Shown here: positions 35,719-43,783 of the stretch, in pieces
Layout of the letters: the number at the start of each line of letters is the position of its first letter
Position numbering within the stretch: the first letter of the stretch is position 1
Origin: Acidimicrobiia bacterium
GTDB taxonomy: Bacteria > Actinomycetota > Acidimicrobiia > Acidimicrobiales > Poriferisodalaceae
Assembly (NCBI GenBank): GCA_012960315.1
Contig: DUBN01000079.1
Span: forward strand, 1 to 64,000
Direction of reading: 5' to 3'
Length of the DNA stretch: 64,000 nt
Made by a program: the position numbers and the translations under genes
The notes under the pieces: generated by a model
What the model saw: the letters and a program-made list of their open reading frames with translations, nothing else
What the model was told of the DNA's origin: nothing
Databases searched by the model: none

Positions 35719-36969
35719 TCAGTTTTTTCCGATTTCATTCCAAGGCCCACTATCAGCTCGCGGCTCGCGAGGGAGCCCCAAGACTCGATCACCAACAATG
35801 TTGCGTTGTACCTCTGATGTGCCCGCATAGATAGTGCCCGGGCGAGCCCCAAGCATGGTCTGCACCCAAGCCAGCGTCGAAAATTCGGCGCCAATGGCGT
35901 CAGTCTGAATTCCGTGAGCTGCCGGGTGGCCACTAGGTGTCATGGCCTCCGCTCCAAGTATGTGCATTGTCTTTTCGGTAAACCACGTGTGGTATTCACT
36001 CCAAATAAGTTTATGGAGCGACGATTCTGGCCCCGGGGTGTTGCCAGCGAGAACAGATGTGACTTGTCGTTGTCCCATCCATTTCATAATTTCCACCGTG
36101 CTGTGTGCCCGTGCAAGATCTTGACGCATCAGAGGGTCGCTGGTCAGCCCACGTTGTTGAGCGACAGCCGACACTCTGTCCAACTCGTCTCTAAAACGAA
36201 CAGCGTCAGTTGTCGCGCCGTGACCTCGCTCAAATCCGAGAAGCACGTTTGCTACTCGCCAGCCGTCATTTACGTCGCCGACCACGTTTTCTTTGGGGGC
36301 CTTCGCATCGCTAAAGAACACCTCGTTGAAGTCATGTCGGTTACTGATGTTGATAATGGGTCGGCATTCGACTCCCTCTTGTTGCATGGGAACGAGAAGA
36401 AAGGAAATACCTTTGTGTTTTGGTGCCTCCGGAGCGGTTCGGCACAGCACAAAAATCCAGTTGGCGGTGTGGCCACTTGATGTCCAGACTTTTTGGCCGT
36501 TAATCACCCACTCGTCGCCATCAAGAACAGCTCGAGTCCCAAGATTCGCTAAGTCTGATCCACTGTTCGGTTCGCTATATCCCTGACACCATCGGTCTTC
36601 GCCGCTAATGATCCGAGGGAGAAACTGACGTTTTTGTTCTTCGCTTCCACATTGGATAATTGCGTTTCCGACCATCGTGATAGAAAAGCCATCGTTTTCA
36701 TTGCCTTCGGGTACCCCAGCTTTCGCGAATTCCTCAGCGAGGATGATCCGTTCGATTTCGCTGAGGCCCGCTCCTCCATATTCTTCGGGCCAGGACACTG
36801 CAAGCAGGCGATTCTCTGCCAGGAGAGTTCGCCATTCTTCAACAAAACGGCCTTGAGAGAGTTCGTCGAGGCCCCCAAGCCCGTTCCAGTTATTTGGTAA
36901 ATGTTCACCCAAAAAGCCCTGGATTTTCTGACGATACGTTTCGGCCTCGTGGTTGTAAGTCGGATGCAT
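35719..36969 (-). CDS. Acyl-CoA dehydrogenase
   Basis: The 416-residue flavoprotein has the N-terminal helical domain with SWPEEYGGAGLSEIERIILAEEF near residues 59-81, the FAD-site WCQGYSEPNSGSDLANLGTRA near residues 132-152 and the C-terminal RPGTIYAGTSEVQRNIVGDRVLGLPRE near residues 374-400. It belongs to the large actinobacterial FadE group that includes steroid-catabolic heteromeric enzymes. I cannot see a certain catalytic Glu at the medium-chain position. The SDR follows 26 bases downstream. Confidence 0.9.
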   Translation of the reverse strand: MHPTYNHEAETYRQKIQGFLGEHLPNNWNGLGGLDELSQGRFVEEWRTLLAENRLLAVSWPEEYGGAGLSEIERIILAEEFAKAGVPEGNENDGFSITMVGNAIIQCGSEEQKRQFLPRIISGEDRWCQGYSEPNSGSDLANLGTRAVLDGDEWVINGQKVWTSSGHTANWIFVLCRTAPEAPKHKGISFLLVPMQQEGVECRPIINISNRHDFNEVFFSDAKAPKENVVGDVNDGWRVANVLLGFERGHGATTDAVRFRDELDRVSAVAQQRGLTSDPLMRQDLARAHSTVEIMKWMGQRQVTSVLAGNTPGPESSLHKLIWSEYHTWFTEKTMHILGAEAMTPSGHPAAHGIQTDAIGAEFSTLAWVQTMLGARPGTIYAGTSEVQRNIVGDRVLGLPREPRADSGPWNEIGKN

Positions 36970-37056
36970 TTGTTTCCCTAACTAGCAGACACCATTAGTG
37001 AATCATGGCAGGTCCCCTTCGCGCTAACTCAAAGGGGCGGCGGACGCGTCCAAGAG

Positions 37057-38619
37057 TTACGGACGGTAACTGAATGACGACGGACCCAGCGTGAGGGCGC
37101 GCTGCGCCAGTTCAACCCATTCACACAAAAGCGGTCGTGTGTCGCGAGGATCAATGATTTCTTCGATCTCGAAGAACTCCGCTGAGCGATGTGGTGATCT
37201 AACTCGGTTAAGTCTGTCTCTAATTTCCACGAGCAGGCTGTCGGGGTCATCTGAATCGGCTAGGTCTTGTTTGTAGGCAACTTCGATTCCTCCTTCTATT
37301 GGTAGGGAGCCCCAATCACCAGATGGCCAGGCGTAACGAAGGCTCCGATAGCCGGGTTTGTTGTTTGCGGCTCCGGCTACGCCGAAGGCTTTCCGGATCA
37401 CAACACACGCGAATGGTGTCGTTAATTGGCCTAACGCTGCTAGTGCTTGGGATCCGTAACGAATCGTCGAGTTCTCCTCTGATTCTTTTCCTATCAAGAA
37501 TCCAGGACAGTCTTCAAGGTGCACTACGGGCAGATGAAAAGTGGATGCGGTATCGAGCAATCGAATGAGCTTGCGGCAACCATCAGCGGTCCACGCGCCG
37601 CCGTACTGATATGGATCTTCAGCGAACACCGCTACTGGGTATCCGTCCAAGCGAGCAAATCCTGTGATGATTGATTTCCCCCAAGAACGGCCGATCTCAA
37701 AAAACGAACCGACGTCAAATACGGAGTCAACAATTTTTCGCATCTGATACACCCGGCGCGGCTCTCGAGGCACGGCGGACAGAAGAGCTTCATCCCGGCG
37801 GTCGGTTGGGTCGCCGGTTGCTGTTCGAGGAGCAGTCTCGTCGATGCTCGAAGGCAGGTAAGACAAAAAGGCCTTAGCACAAGCAAAGGCCTCCTCCTCA
37901 GTGTCTACGGCGTCGTCTATAGCTCCGTTTGCGGTGTGGATATCGGCATGCCCTAGTTCTTCTTTGCCGTGATTACCCAATTGCGCCTGTTCGACTAAGG
38001 CCGGCCCGGCGATCATCATTTGGGCGGTCTCTCGAACAATCACTGAATAGTGAGAAGTTGCGACGCGGGCTGCACCAATACCTGCCACTGAACCCAGTGC
38101 CAGCGACACTGACGGCGCGACCGCCAAGTGGTTCACCACTGTTTCCCAACCGTTGAGTTGGGGAATGTAGGTCCGTCCTGCAGTTTCGATGGTCTTTACT
38201 GATCCCCCGCCTCCCATCCCGTCGACAAGACGCACATGAGGCAGTTTCAACTCGAGCGCCATTCCTTCCGCCGTGTTGCGTTTCTGCGGAAGGGTCGCCT
38301 CAGCAGACCCACCTCGAACCGTGAAGTCATCGCCAGAGACCAGCACGGGTCGATCGTTCACCCGAGCTAAGCCGAACAAAAAATTCGATGGTGTTAAGGC
38401 CACCAGCTTTCCTTCCTCGTCGTAGCTCGCGACGCCTGCTGTTTTGCCTATCTCATGAAAAGATGCGGGATCAACAATTGCGGCTATCCGTTCACGAATT
38501 GTTAACTTCCCGAAGAAGTGTTGTCGTTCAACCTTCTCTGCACCACCGAGCTCCTCAGCGAATGCTTCTCGTCGACGCAATTCTGCGATCTCGGCTTCCC
38601 AGCTCACTCTTAGGTCCAA
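37057..38619 (-). CDS. Acyl-CoA carboxylase beta (carboxyltransferase) subunit
   Basis: The 520-residue protein has the paired crotonase-like halves of a biotin-dependent carboxyltransferase: GKLTIRERIAAIVDPASFHEIG near residues 37-58, SGDDFTVRGGSA near residue 94, and in the second half VFDVGSFFEIGRSWGKSIITGFARLDGYPV near residues 303-332. It transfers CO2 from biotin to an acyl-CoA. It is related to propionyl-/methylcrotonyl-CoA carboxylases. No biotin carboxylase or biotin carrier gene is near. It diverges from tesB across 63 bases and is followed by the acyl-CoA dehydrogenase. Confidence 0.88.
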   Translation of the reverse strand: MDLRVSWEAEIAELRRREAFAEELGGAEKVERQHFFGKLTIRERIAAIVDPASFHEIGKTAGVASYDEEGKLVALTPSNFLFGLARVNDRPVLVSGDDFTVRGGSAEATLPQKRNTAEGMALELKLPHVRLVDGMGGGGSVKTIETAGRTYIPQLNGWETVVNHLAVAPSVSLALGSVAGIGAARVATSHYSVIVRETAQMMIAGPALVEQAQLGNHGKEELGHADIHTANGAIDDAVDTEEEAFACAKAFLSYLPSSIDETAPRTATGDPTDRRDEALLSAVPREPRRVYQMRKIVDSVFDVGSFFEIGRSWGKSIITGFARLDGYPVAVFAEDPYQYGGAWTADGCRKLIRLLDTASTFHLPVVHLEDCPGFLIGKESEENSTIRYGSQALAALGQLTTPFACVVIRKAFGVAGAANNKPGYRSLRYAWPSGDWGSLPIEGGIEVAYKQDLADSDDPDSLLVEIRDRLNRVRSPHRSAEFFEIEEIIDPRDTRPLLCEWVELAQRALTLGPSSFSYRP

Positions 38620-38682
38620 TCTTGAGTCGGCCCGGCGAGCCTAGAGCGCCCTGCACGTCTCTGGCTCGATAAGTTCATTCAG

Positions 38683-39540
38683 GTGTCGCGTGTATTTGCA
38701 GATCTCATGAAACTCAAATCTCTGGAAGAAGGAAGCTTTGTCGCGCCGACTGCTCCCGAACAGGGACAAAGAACCTTCGGAGGACAGTTCCTCGCGCACA
38801 CACTCAGAGCTGCTCAATTGACCGTCGATGACGACAGGTTCGTTCACTCAACGCACTCTTATTTTTTGCGTCCTGGCGACGTAAATGCCTCGACGGAACT
38901 AGTGGTCGAGCGTGTCCGAGATGGGCGGAGTTTTAGCACCCGAGAAGTAACTGCATACCAAGACAAAGTCGAAATGTTCCGAACCGTAATTTCGTTCCAC
39001 GTGCCCGAACCAGGGCTGGATTGGTCACCACCGACACATTTTGATGTGCCTGGACCCGAGGCAGAGCTCATTTCGTATAACGAATTTTGGGAATCCTTGT
39101 CGTCGAATCTCAACGGTCCATGGCATGGAAGAAAACGACCCATGGAGATTCGATATATCAATCCACCCAAACTTCCTGAAGGCAAGCCAATTACAGAACC
39201 TCAGCTGATGTGGATCCGTCTCAGCGAAGAGTTAGGCCACGATCGTCAACTCCATGAGGCCGCCCTGGCTTACCTAGCCGATGCGACACTCGTCGACCAT
39301 GTGTTACTTCCTCACGGATTTCGCTGGCAGGACGAACGCCTCGACGGTGCAAGCCTCGACCACTCAATGTGGTTTCACCGAGAACCAACAGCGGATGAAT
39401 GGCTTCTCTACGAGCAACGAGTCGAAAGCACCAGCGGGAGTCGGGGTCTAGGCAGCGGTCGCTTTTTCGATAGAAACGGGGACTTAGTCGCGACTTGCGT
39501 TCAAGAAGGCTTGATGCGTTGGAATAGCAAACATGGATGA
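38683..39540 (+). CDS. tesB: Acyl-CoA thioesterase II (TesB-like)
   Basis: The 285-residue double-hotdog thioesterase has RTFGGQFLAHTLRAAQLTV near residues 28-46, HSTHSYFLRPGDV near residue 56, the Asp in LDHSMWFHR near residue 225 and the Gln in LVATCVQEGLMR near residue 268. Asp-Thr-Gln is the TesB catalytic set. It hydrolyses acyl-CoAs to free acids. The GTG start at 38683 is assumed, and ATG 38707 is possible. The SDR gene follows 23 bases downstream on the same strand. Confidence 0.9.
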   Translation: MSRVFADLMKLKSLEEGSFVAPTAPEQGQRTFGGQFLAHTLRAAQLTVDDDRFVHSTHSYFLRPGDVNASTELVVERVRDGRSFSTREVTAYQDKVEMFRTVISFHVPEPGLDWSPPTHFDVPGPEAELISYNEFWESLSSNLNGPWHGRKRPMEIRYINPPKLPEGKPITEPQLMWIRLSEELGHDRQLHEAALAYLADATLVDHVLLPHGFRWQDERLDGASLDHSMWFHREPTADEWLLYEQRVESTSGSRGLGSGRFFDRNGDLVATCVQEGLMRWNSKHG

Positions 39541-39563
39541 ATTCTCGGATGTAGTTTCAAGCT

Positions 39564-40349
39564 ATGGAGATAAGCCTTAAAGGCCACCGTGCACTGATTA
39601 CCGGCGGCAGCAGGGGCCTCGGCAGAGCCATGGCTGAAGCGTTTGCAGCGGCCGGAGCAGATGTCGCGGTGGTAGCTCGAGAAGAGTCGGTACTACAAGA
39701 AACGGCCGCCGCTTTGAGCGACATTCGTCCCTCGGGGAGATTTATTGGAATTTCTGCCGACGTCAGCGATGCAGCACATGTCGAACGAGCTCACGGCCAA
39801 GCTGTTGAGTTCCTCGGCCCAATCGATGTACTTGTCAATAACGCCGGTACCTCAAATGCTCAGCCATTTTTGCAGGTAGACGACCAAAACTGGATGAACG
39901 ACTTCAACCTCAAGTTTTTTTCGGCGGTTCGATTATGTCGCCTGTGCATACCCGACATGCAACGGCAAGGCTGGGGGCGAATCATCAATACTTTGAACTC
40001 GGCGGCTAAGGCACCAAGTGCGAATAGCTGTCCGACATCGGTTGCTCGCGCAGCCGGAATGGCGATGACGAAGGCGTTAGCGACCGAGTTCGCGGCTGAT
40101 GGAGTCCTAGTAAACGCGCTCAATACAGGTCTTCTTGTAAGCCATCAGTGGGTGACGAGGTGGGAAGCCCAGGCCGGTGACCAGACCTTTGATCAGTTCA
40201 TCAACGAAATGGGTCGCAAGATTCCCATTGGTCGCATGGGAGATCCTCGAGAATTCGCGAACTTGGCGCTCTTCCTCGCAAGCGACGCCGCTTCGTACCT
40301 CACTGGTGCCGCCATCAACATAGATGGTGGTCTAACTCCCGTAGTGTGA
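39564..40349 (+). CDS. Atypical SDR-fold protein lacking the YxxxK motif
   Basis: The 261-residue protein keeps the Rossmann motif TGGSRGLGRAMAEAF near residue 13, NNAG near residue 92 and the C-terminal NIDGGL. Where the catalytic Tyr and Lys are expected it reads PTSVARAAGM (residues ~157-166), placing Thr and Arg at those positions. The usual VNAxxPG is VNALNTG. It therefore binds nucleotide in all likelihood but may not be a standard dehydrogenase. It follows tesB by 23 bases. Confidence 0.82.
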   Translation: MEISLKGHRALITGGSRGLGRAMAEAFAAAGADVAVVAREESVLQETAAALSDIRPSGRFIGISADVSDAAHVERAHGQAVEFLGPIDVLVNNAGTSNAQPFLQVDDQNWMNDFNLKFFSAVRLCRLCIPDMQRQGWGRIINTLNSAAKAPSANSCPTSVARAAGMAMTKALATEFAADGVLVNALNTGLLVSHQWVTRWEAQAGDQTFDQFINEMGRKIPIGRMGDPREFANLALFLASDAASYLTGAAINIDGGLTPVV

Positions 40350-40412
40350 CAACCAATCCGTTAAATGCTTGGTGCCCCGCTTCTCGATCATTTGCTAAAA
40401 CGCTCGGTGGAT

Positions 40413-40829
40413 CTACCCGTGATCGTTCATCAGACGCGAAAGAGTGACATTTAAGTCAGATGGCGGTCTGGTCGGTTTGCCGCCCAAATCACAAACCCCA
40501 AGGATAAGTTCAGCCTCGACGAGTTCTTTCCCATCGCTTTCTCGACTAATTACTTGCTTCCACCTCGAACTAACCCGTTTCAGTTCAGCGATCCGGGTTT
40601 CGACATTCAAAACGTCTCGAGCCGTCGCTGGTTCGCGAAATCTCACATCGAGGTGGGTAACAACTATCTGCAAACCGCGTTCGCTGAGATCACTCAACGA
40701 CATTTCGATGTCGTCAAGAGCAATGCAGCGAGCTGCTTCGAAGTAAGCGACGTACGCGGCGTGGTTGACATGGTTGTACGGGTCCAACTCCCCGAAGCGG
40801 GGAACAATGGTGGTGCGATGCGCGGGCAT
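40413..40829 (-). CDS. 4HBT/FadM-type acyl-CoA thioesterase
   Basis: The 138-residue single hotdog protein has FGELDPYNHVNHAAYVAYFEAARC near residues 12-35. It holds the Asp of the YbgC/4-hydroxybenzoyl-CoA thioesterase active site (GELDPYNHVNH). The VVTHLDVRFREPA strand follows near residue 56. It probably hydrolyses short or aromatic acyl-CoAs. Confidence 0.85.
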   Translation of the reverse strand: MPAHRTTIVPRFGELDPYNHVNHAAYVAYFEAARCIALDDIEMSLSDLSERGLQIVVTHLDVRFREPATARDVLNVETRIAELKRVSSRWKQVISRESDGKELVEAELILGVCDLGGKPTRPPSDLNVTLSRLMNDHG

Positions 40830-40879
40830 GACCAGACACTAGAACGGGATACGGAGCCAAAGTGTTAGTTGGGTGAGGT

Positions 40880-41350
40880 TCAAATCACAAAGTCAGCGAC
40901 TTGGCCTCCGCTCAAGCCGACAAGTCGGGCACTGGAGATCGAGAAAACGGTGTCTGGAGTGCCTGCCGCACCCCAAACTGTTTCATGCCGACCAATGTTC
41001 CGATCCACGAAACAACGCAATTGAGTCATATGGCCAAAGGGAGGGACTCCACCGATTGCAAATCCAGTTGCGTCGCGCACTACTTCGGCGCCGGCCTTTT
41101 CGATAATGCCACCGCACAGCTCCCCAAGTGTTTGGGTGTCCACTTGCTGATCCCCGGCTGTTAACGCGAGCAGAGGTTCTCCATCGCATTGGAATACCAA
41201 TGATTTTATGATCTGCCCCAAGTCGCAATCCAAAGCAGCCGCAGCTTGCACTGCCGTTCGGGTGTCTTCTGAGAATCGAACAATGTCAGGTTCTATACCC
41301 AAAGCCTCAGCGGCGGCCCGAAACCGATCGTTAGCTGGTAGACGAATCAT
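40880..41350 (-). CDS. YbaK/EbsC-family aminoacyl-tRNA deacylase-like protein
   Basis: The 156-residue protein has IIKSLVFQCDGEPLLALTAGDQQVD near residues 47-71 and AIGGVPPFGHMTQLRCFVDRN near residues 98-118. The invariant Lys and the GG-P-FGH loop are those of the YbaK editing fold. Members remove mischarged amino acids from tRNA (Cys from tRNA-Pro in YbaK). It lies 6 bases downstream of the LLM gene stop on the same strand. The tRNA substrate cannot be told. Confidence 0.87.
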   Translation of the reverse strand: MIRLPANDRFRAAAEALGIEPDIVRFSEDTRTAVQAAAALDCDLGQIIKSLVFQCDGEPLLALTAGDQQVDTQTLGELCGGIIEKAGAEVVRDATGFAIGGVPPFGHMTQLRCFVDRNIGRHETVWGAAGTPDTVFSISSARLVGLSGGQVADFVI

Positions 41351-41356
41351 CAGCGA

Positions 41357-42406
41357 CTATTCAGCCCAGGCCTTTACCTTTTCGATCACTTCGATCGGGT
41401 TTTCTGTGTCAGCTGGAATATCAATGTTGAGATAGGTAACACCGACGTCTTTGTACACCTCTATACGTTCTCGAACTCTTCCTTCATCACCGGTCAAGCT
41501 TGCTCGATCGACATAGTCGTCAGGCACTTTCGAAAATGCCTCATCGCGCTTCCCGCTGAGAAATAGGTCCTGGATTTCCTGAGCTTCTTGCTCATACCCG
41601 TAACGTTTGAACAAGTCGTTGTAGAAGTTCTGGTCGCGCGCTCCCATCCCTCCAACATAAAAACCAGTGGTATCGCGCACTGCTTTTCTCGCCGCGTCAA
41701 CATGAGGTCCGTTACCAAGAGCGACGGTCCCCCCAGCTACTATTTCCAGTTCTCCAAGATCACTGGATCGCTTCGCTTTACCAGCGTGTAGGGCGTCACC
41801 CCAGACGTCATGAAACTTTTCTGGGAGGAAATGGATGGGCTGCCAAATGTTTCCCAATTCTGCTGTCATTTCCACGTTTTTGGGGCCGATCGAAGCGACC
41901 GCAATCGGAATGTCGCGCCGGTATGGCTTACACATCAGCTTTAGCGGTTTACCCAAACCGGTGCCTTCCCCCTCAGCTAACGGAAGACTGAAGGCTGCGC
42001 CCTGATGTTCGACCTTGTCGCCTGACCAGACTTTGCGACAGATATCTATGACATCTCGCGTCATGCCAATTGGTTTGTGGAACGGAACTCCGTGCCATCC
42101 TTCAATTACCTGAGGTCCAGACGAGCCCAAGCCCAGAACGAAACGTCCCTGTGAAAGTGCGTCGATGGTGATGGCAGTTTGAGCGATCAGTGCGGGGCTA
42201 CGCGAATAGATGGGCAAGATCCCAGTCATGAGTTGCATGGTCTTGGTTTGGCCAGCAATAAAGGCGAGAGTGGAGACGAGGTCATACCCGTAGATCTCCC
42301 CTCCCCATACAAGATCGACTCCTGCACTCTCTAGATTTTGTGCATGACGGGCCAAACCATCAGGTTCCAGGCTGGCACCTGCACCAATGGCCATTGAGAT
42401 CTGCAT
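41357..42406 (-). CDS. F420-dependent LLM-class oxidoreductase (Rv3520c-like)
   Basis: The 349-residue luciferase-like protein has VDLVWGGEIYGYD near residue 30, GILPIYSRSPALIAQTAI near residues 62-79, SQGRFVLGLGSSGPQVIEGWHG near residues 85-106 and PIAVASIGPKNVEMTAELG near residues 167-185. The last two motifs are typical of mycobacterial F420-dependent enzymes of the TIGR03559 kind. ATG 42406 is chosen because GGAG precedes it by 6 bases; the frame is open to 42418. It diverges from the acyl-CoA dehydrogenase gene across about 110 bases. Confidence 0.83.
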   Translation of the reverse strand: MQISMAIGAGASLEPDGLARHAQNLESAGVDLVWGGEIYGYDLVSTLAFIAGQTKTMQLMTGILPIYSRSPALIAQTAITIDALSQGRFVLGLGSSGPQVIEGWHGVPFHKPIGMTRDVIDICRKVWSGDKVEHQGAAFSLPLAEGEGTGLGKPLKLMCKPYRRDIPIAVASIGPKNVEMTAELGNIWQPIHFLPEKFHDVWGDALHAGKAKRSSDLGELEIVAGGTVALGNGPHVDAARKAVRDTTGFYVGGMGARDQNFYNDLFKRYGYEQEAQEIQDLFLSGKRDEAFSKVPDDYVDRASLTGDEGRVRERIEVYKDVGVTYLNIDIPADTENPIEVIEKVKAWAE

Positions 42407-42519
42407 AGCGGACTCCATTCAGTATTCGCCCATCAAAATCAGGTTTCAGCAACCCGATAGGGCACGACGTCACCCTGGATAGTAGGAAATGGGAGACCCT
42501 ACATGCGAAGGGAAACGCG

Positions 42520-43689
42520 ATGACCGACATTGATGTCGCAAAAGAGATGATTGCGGCCCTGAAAAGCTGGGTCGACAATGAGGTCGTCCCTCACGCATCT
42601 GAGTTCGAACTACCTGACGAATATCCAACCCAGATGGCACTTCAAATGGCCAGTTTTGGGCTCTTTGGTGCAACAATCCCGGCCGCCTACGGTGGACTTG
42701 AACTCGACAACATTACCTACGCACGTATCGTCGAAGAGTTGTCCCGAGGTTGGATGTCGCTCGCTGGAATTATTAATAGTCATTTGATCTGCGCCAAGCT
42801 CATCACTCGATTTGGTTCAGAAGAGCAACGTCAAAGGTGGCTACCAACCATGGCCACTGGCGAGTTACGCGGTTGTTTTTCTTTGTCAGAACCTGACAGC
42901 GGTTCCGATGCCGGTGCCTTGCGGTGCCGGGCAGAACGCGATGGCAACGAGTGGATCATTAATGGCACCAAAATGTGGGTGACTAATGGCGAAAGGGCCG
43001 GTGTGGTGGCCCTCCTCGCTCGCGTTCCCGATAGCGATGGCACTGACAGTGGCGGAATCACTTGCTTTATCGTCGAGAAAACTCCAGGTCCAGGGAACCA
43101 AAGCGGCGGCATCACTGTCAGCCCCAAGATCGACAAGCTCGGTTACCGCGGCGTTGAAACCGTCGAAATGTCCTATGTCGATCATCATCTCGGAGAGGAT
43201 CAGCTTCTCGGCGGAGACGAAGGAATCGGAAATGGTCTTCGTTGGGCTTTAGCTGCCCTTGAACTCGGAAGAATAAATGTTGCAGCTCGTGGAGTTGGCG
43301 TAGCGCAAGCCGCCTACGACGCGGCTTTGGCTTACGCCAAAGAACGCCAAGCCTTCGGTCGACCCATAAGCCAGCATCAAGCGATCGCTTTCAAATTGGC
43401 TGAAATGGCTACAAAGTTGGAAGCGGCACGACTTCTCACCTATGAAGCGGCCCGCAAAGCCGACGCTGGAGAGCGGGTCGATCTCGCCGCTGGAATGGCA
43501 AAGCTTTTTGCGTCCGAAACAGCCAGTGAGCTGGCGCTTGACGCGATGCGAATCCATGGGGGTAACGGCTATAGCACCGAGTATCCGGTGGAACGGTATT
43601 ACCGAGATGCCCCGCTGATGATCATTGGAGAAGGAACGAGCGAGATTCAAAAGCTCATCATCAGCCGAGCTCTACTCGCCGAGGACTGA
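42520..43689 (+). CDS. Acyl-CoA dehydrogenase
   Basis: The 389-residue enzyme has [19 protein letters not shown] near residues 46-64, [21 protein letters not shown] near residues 119-139, [13 protein letters not shown] near residue 148, and [34 protein letters not shown] near residues 344-377. The Glu in GEGTSE is the likely catalytic base. It is closest to the short/medium/branched-chain group. A GAAGGGA ribosome site precedes the ATG. A strong bidirectional terminator follows at 43702. Confidence 0.93.
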   Translation: MTDIDVAKEMIAALKSWVDNEVVPHASEFELPDEYPTQMALQMASFGLFGATIPAAYGGLELDNITYARIVEELSRGWMSLAGIINSHLICAKLITRFGSEEQRQRWLPTMATGELRGCFSLSEPDSGSDAGALRCRAERDGNEWIINGTKMWVTNGERAGVVALLARVPDSDGTDSGGITCFIVEKTPGPGNQSGGITVSPKIDKLGYRGVETVEMSYVDHHLGEDQLLGGDEGIGNGLRWALAALELGRINVAARGVGVAQAAYDAALAYAKERQAFGRPISQHQAIAFKLAEMATKLEAARLLTYEAARKADAGERVDLAAGMAKLFASETASELALDAMRIHGGNGYSTEYPVERYYRDAPLMIIGEGTSEIQKLIISRALLAED

Positions 43690-43701
43690 GGGAAAAACGA
43701 G

Positions 43702-43730
43702 AGGACCGCCGGGCTTTGCCCGACGGTCCT
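43702..43730. terminator. Bidirectional intrinsic terminator
   Basis: The arms AGGACCGCCGGGC and GCCCGACGGTCCT pair with one mismatch around a TTT loop. A T-rich tail follows on the plus strand, and a GGGAAAAAC tract gives a U-run on the minus strand. It can end both the acyl-CoA dehydrogenase transcript and the convergent binding-protein transcript. The 5' arm shares its first 12 bases with the stem at 45671. Confidence 0.85.
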
Positions 43731-43783
43731 TTCGATATCTAAGGCACTAAGGCCAACTGGCCTTTGATGCCCGAATTAACTAA

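Noticed and set aside
36997-37034. Possible terminator between the carboxylase and acyl-CoA dehydrogenase genes
   Set aside because: The only stem I found (CCCCTT / AAGGGG) has a 12-base loop and no U-run.
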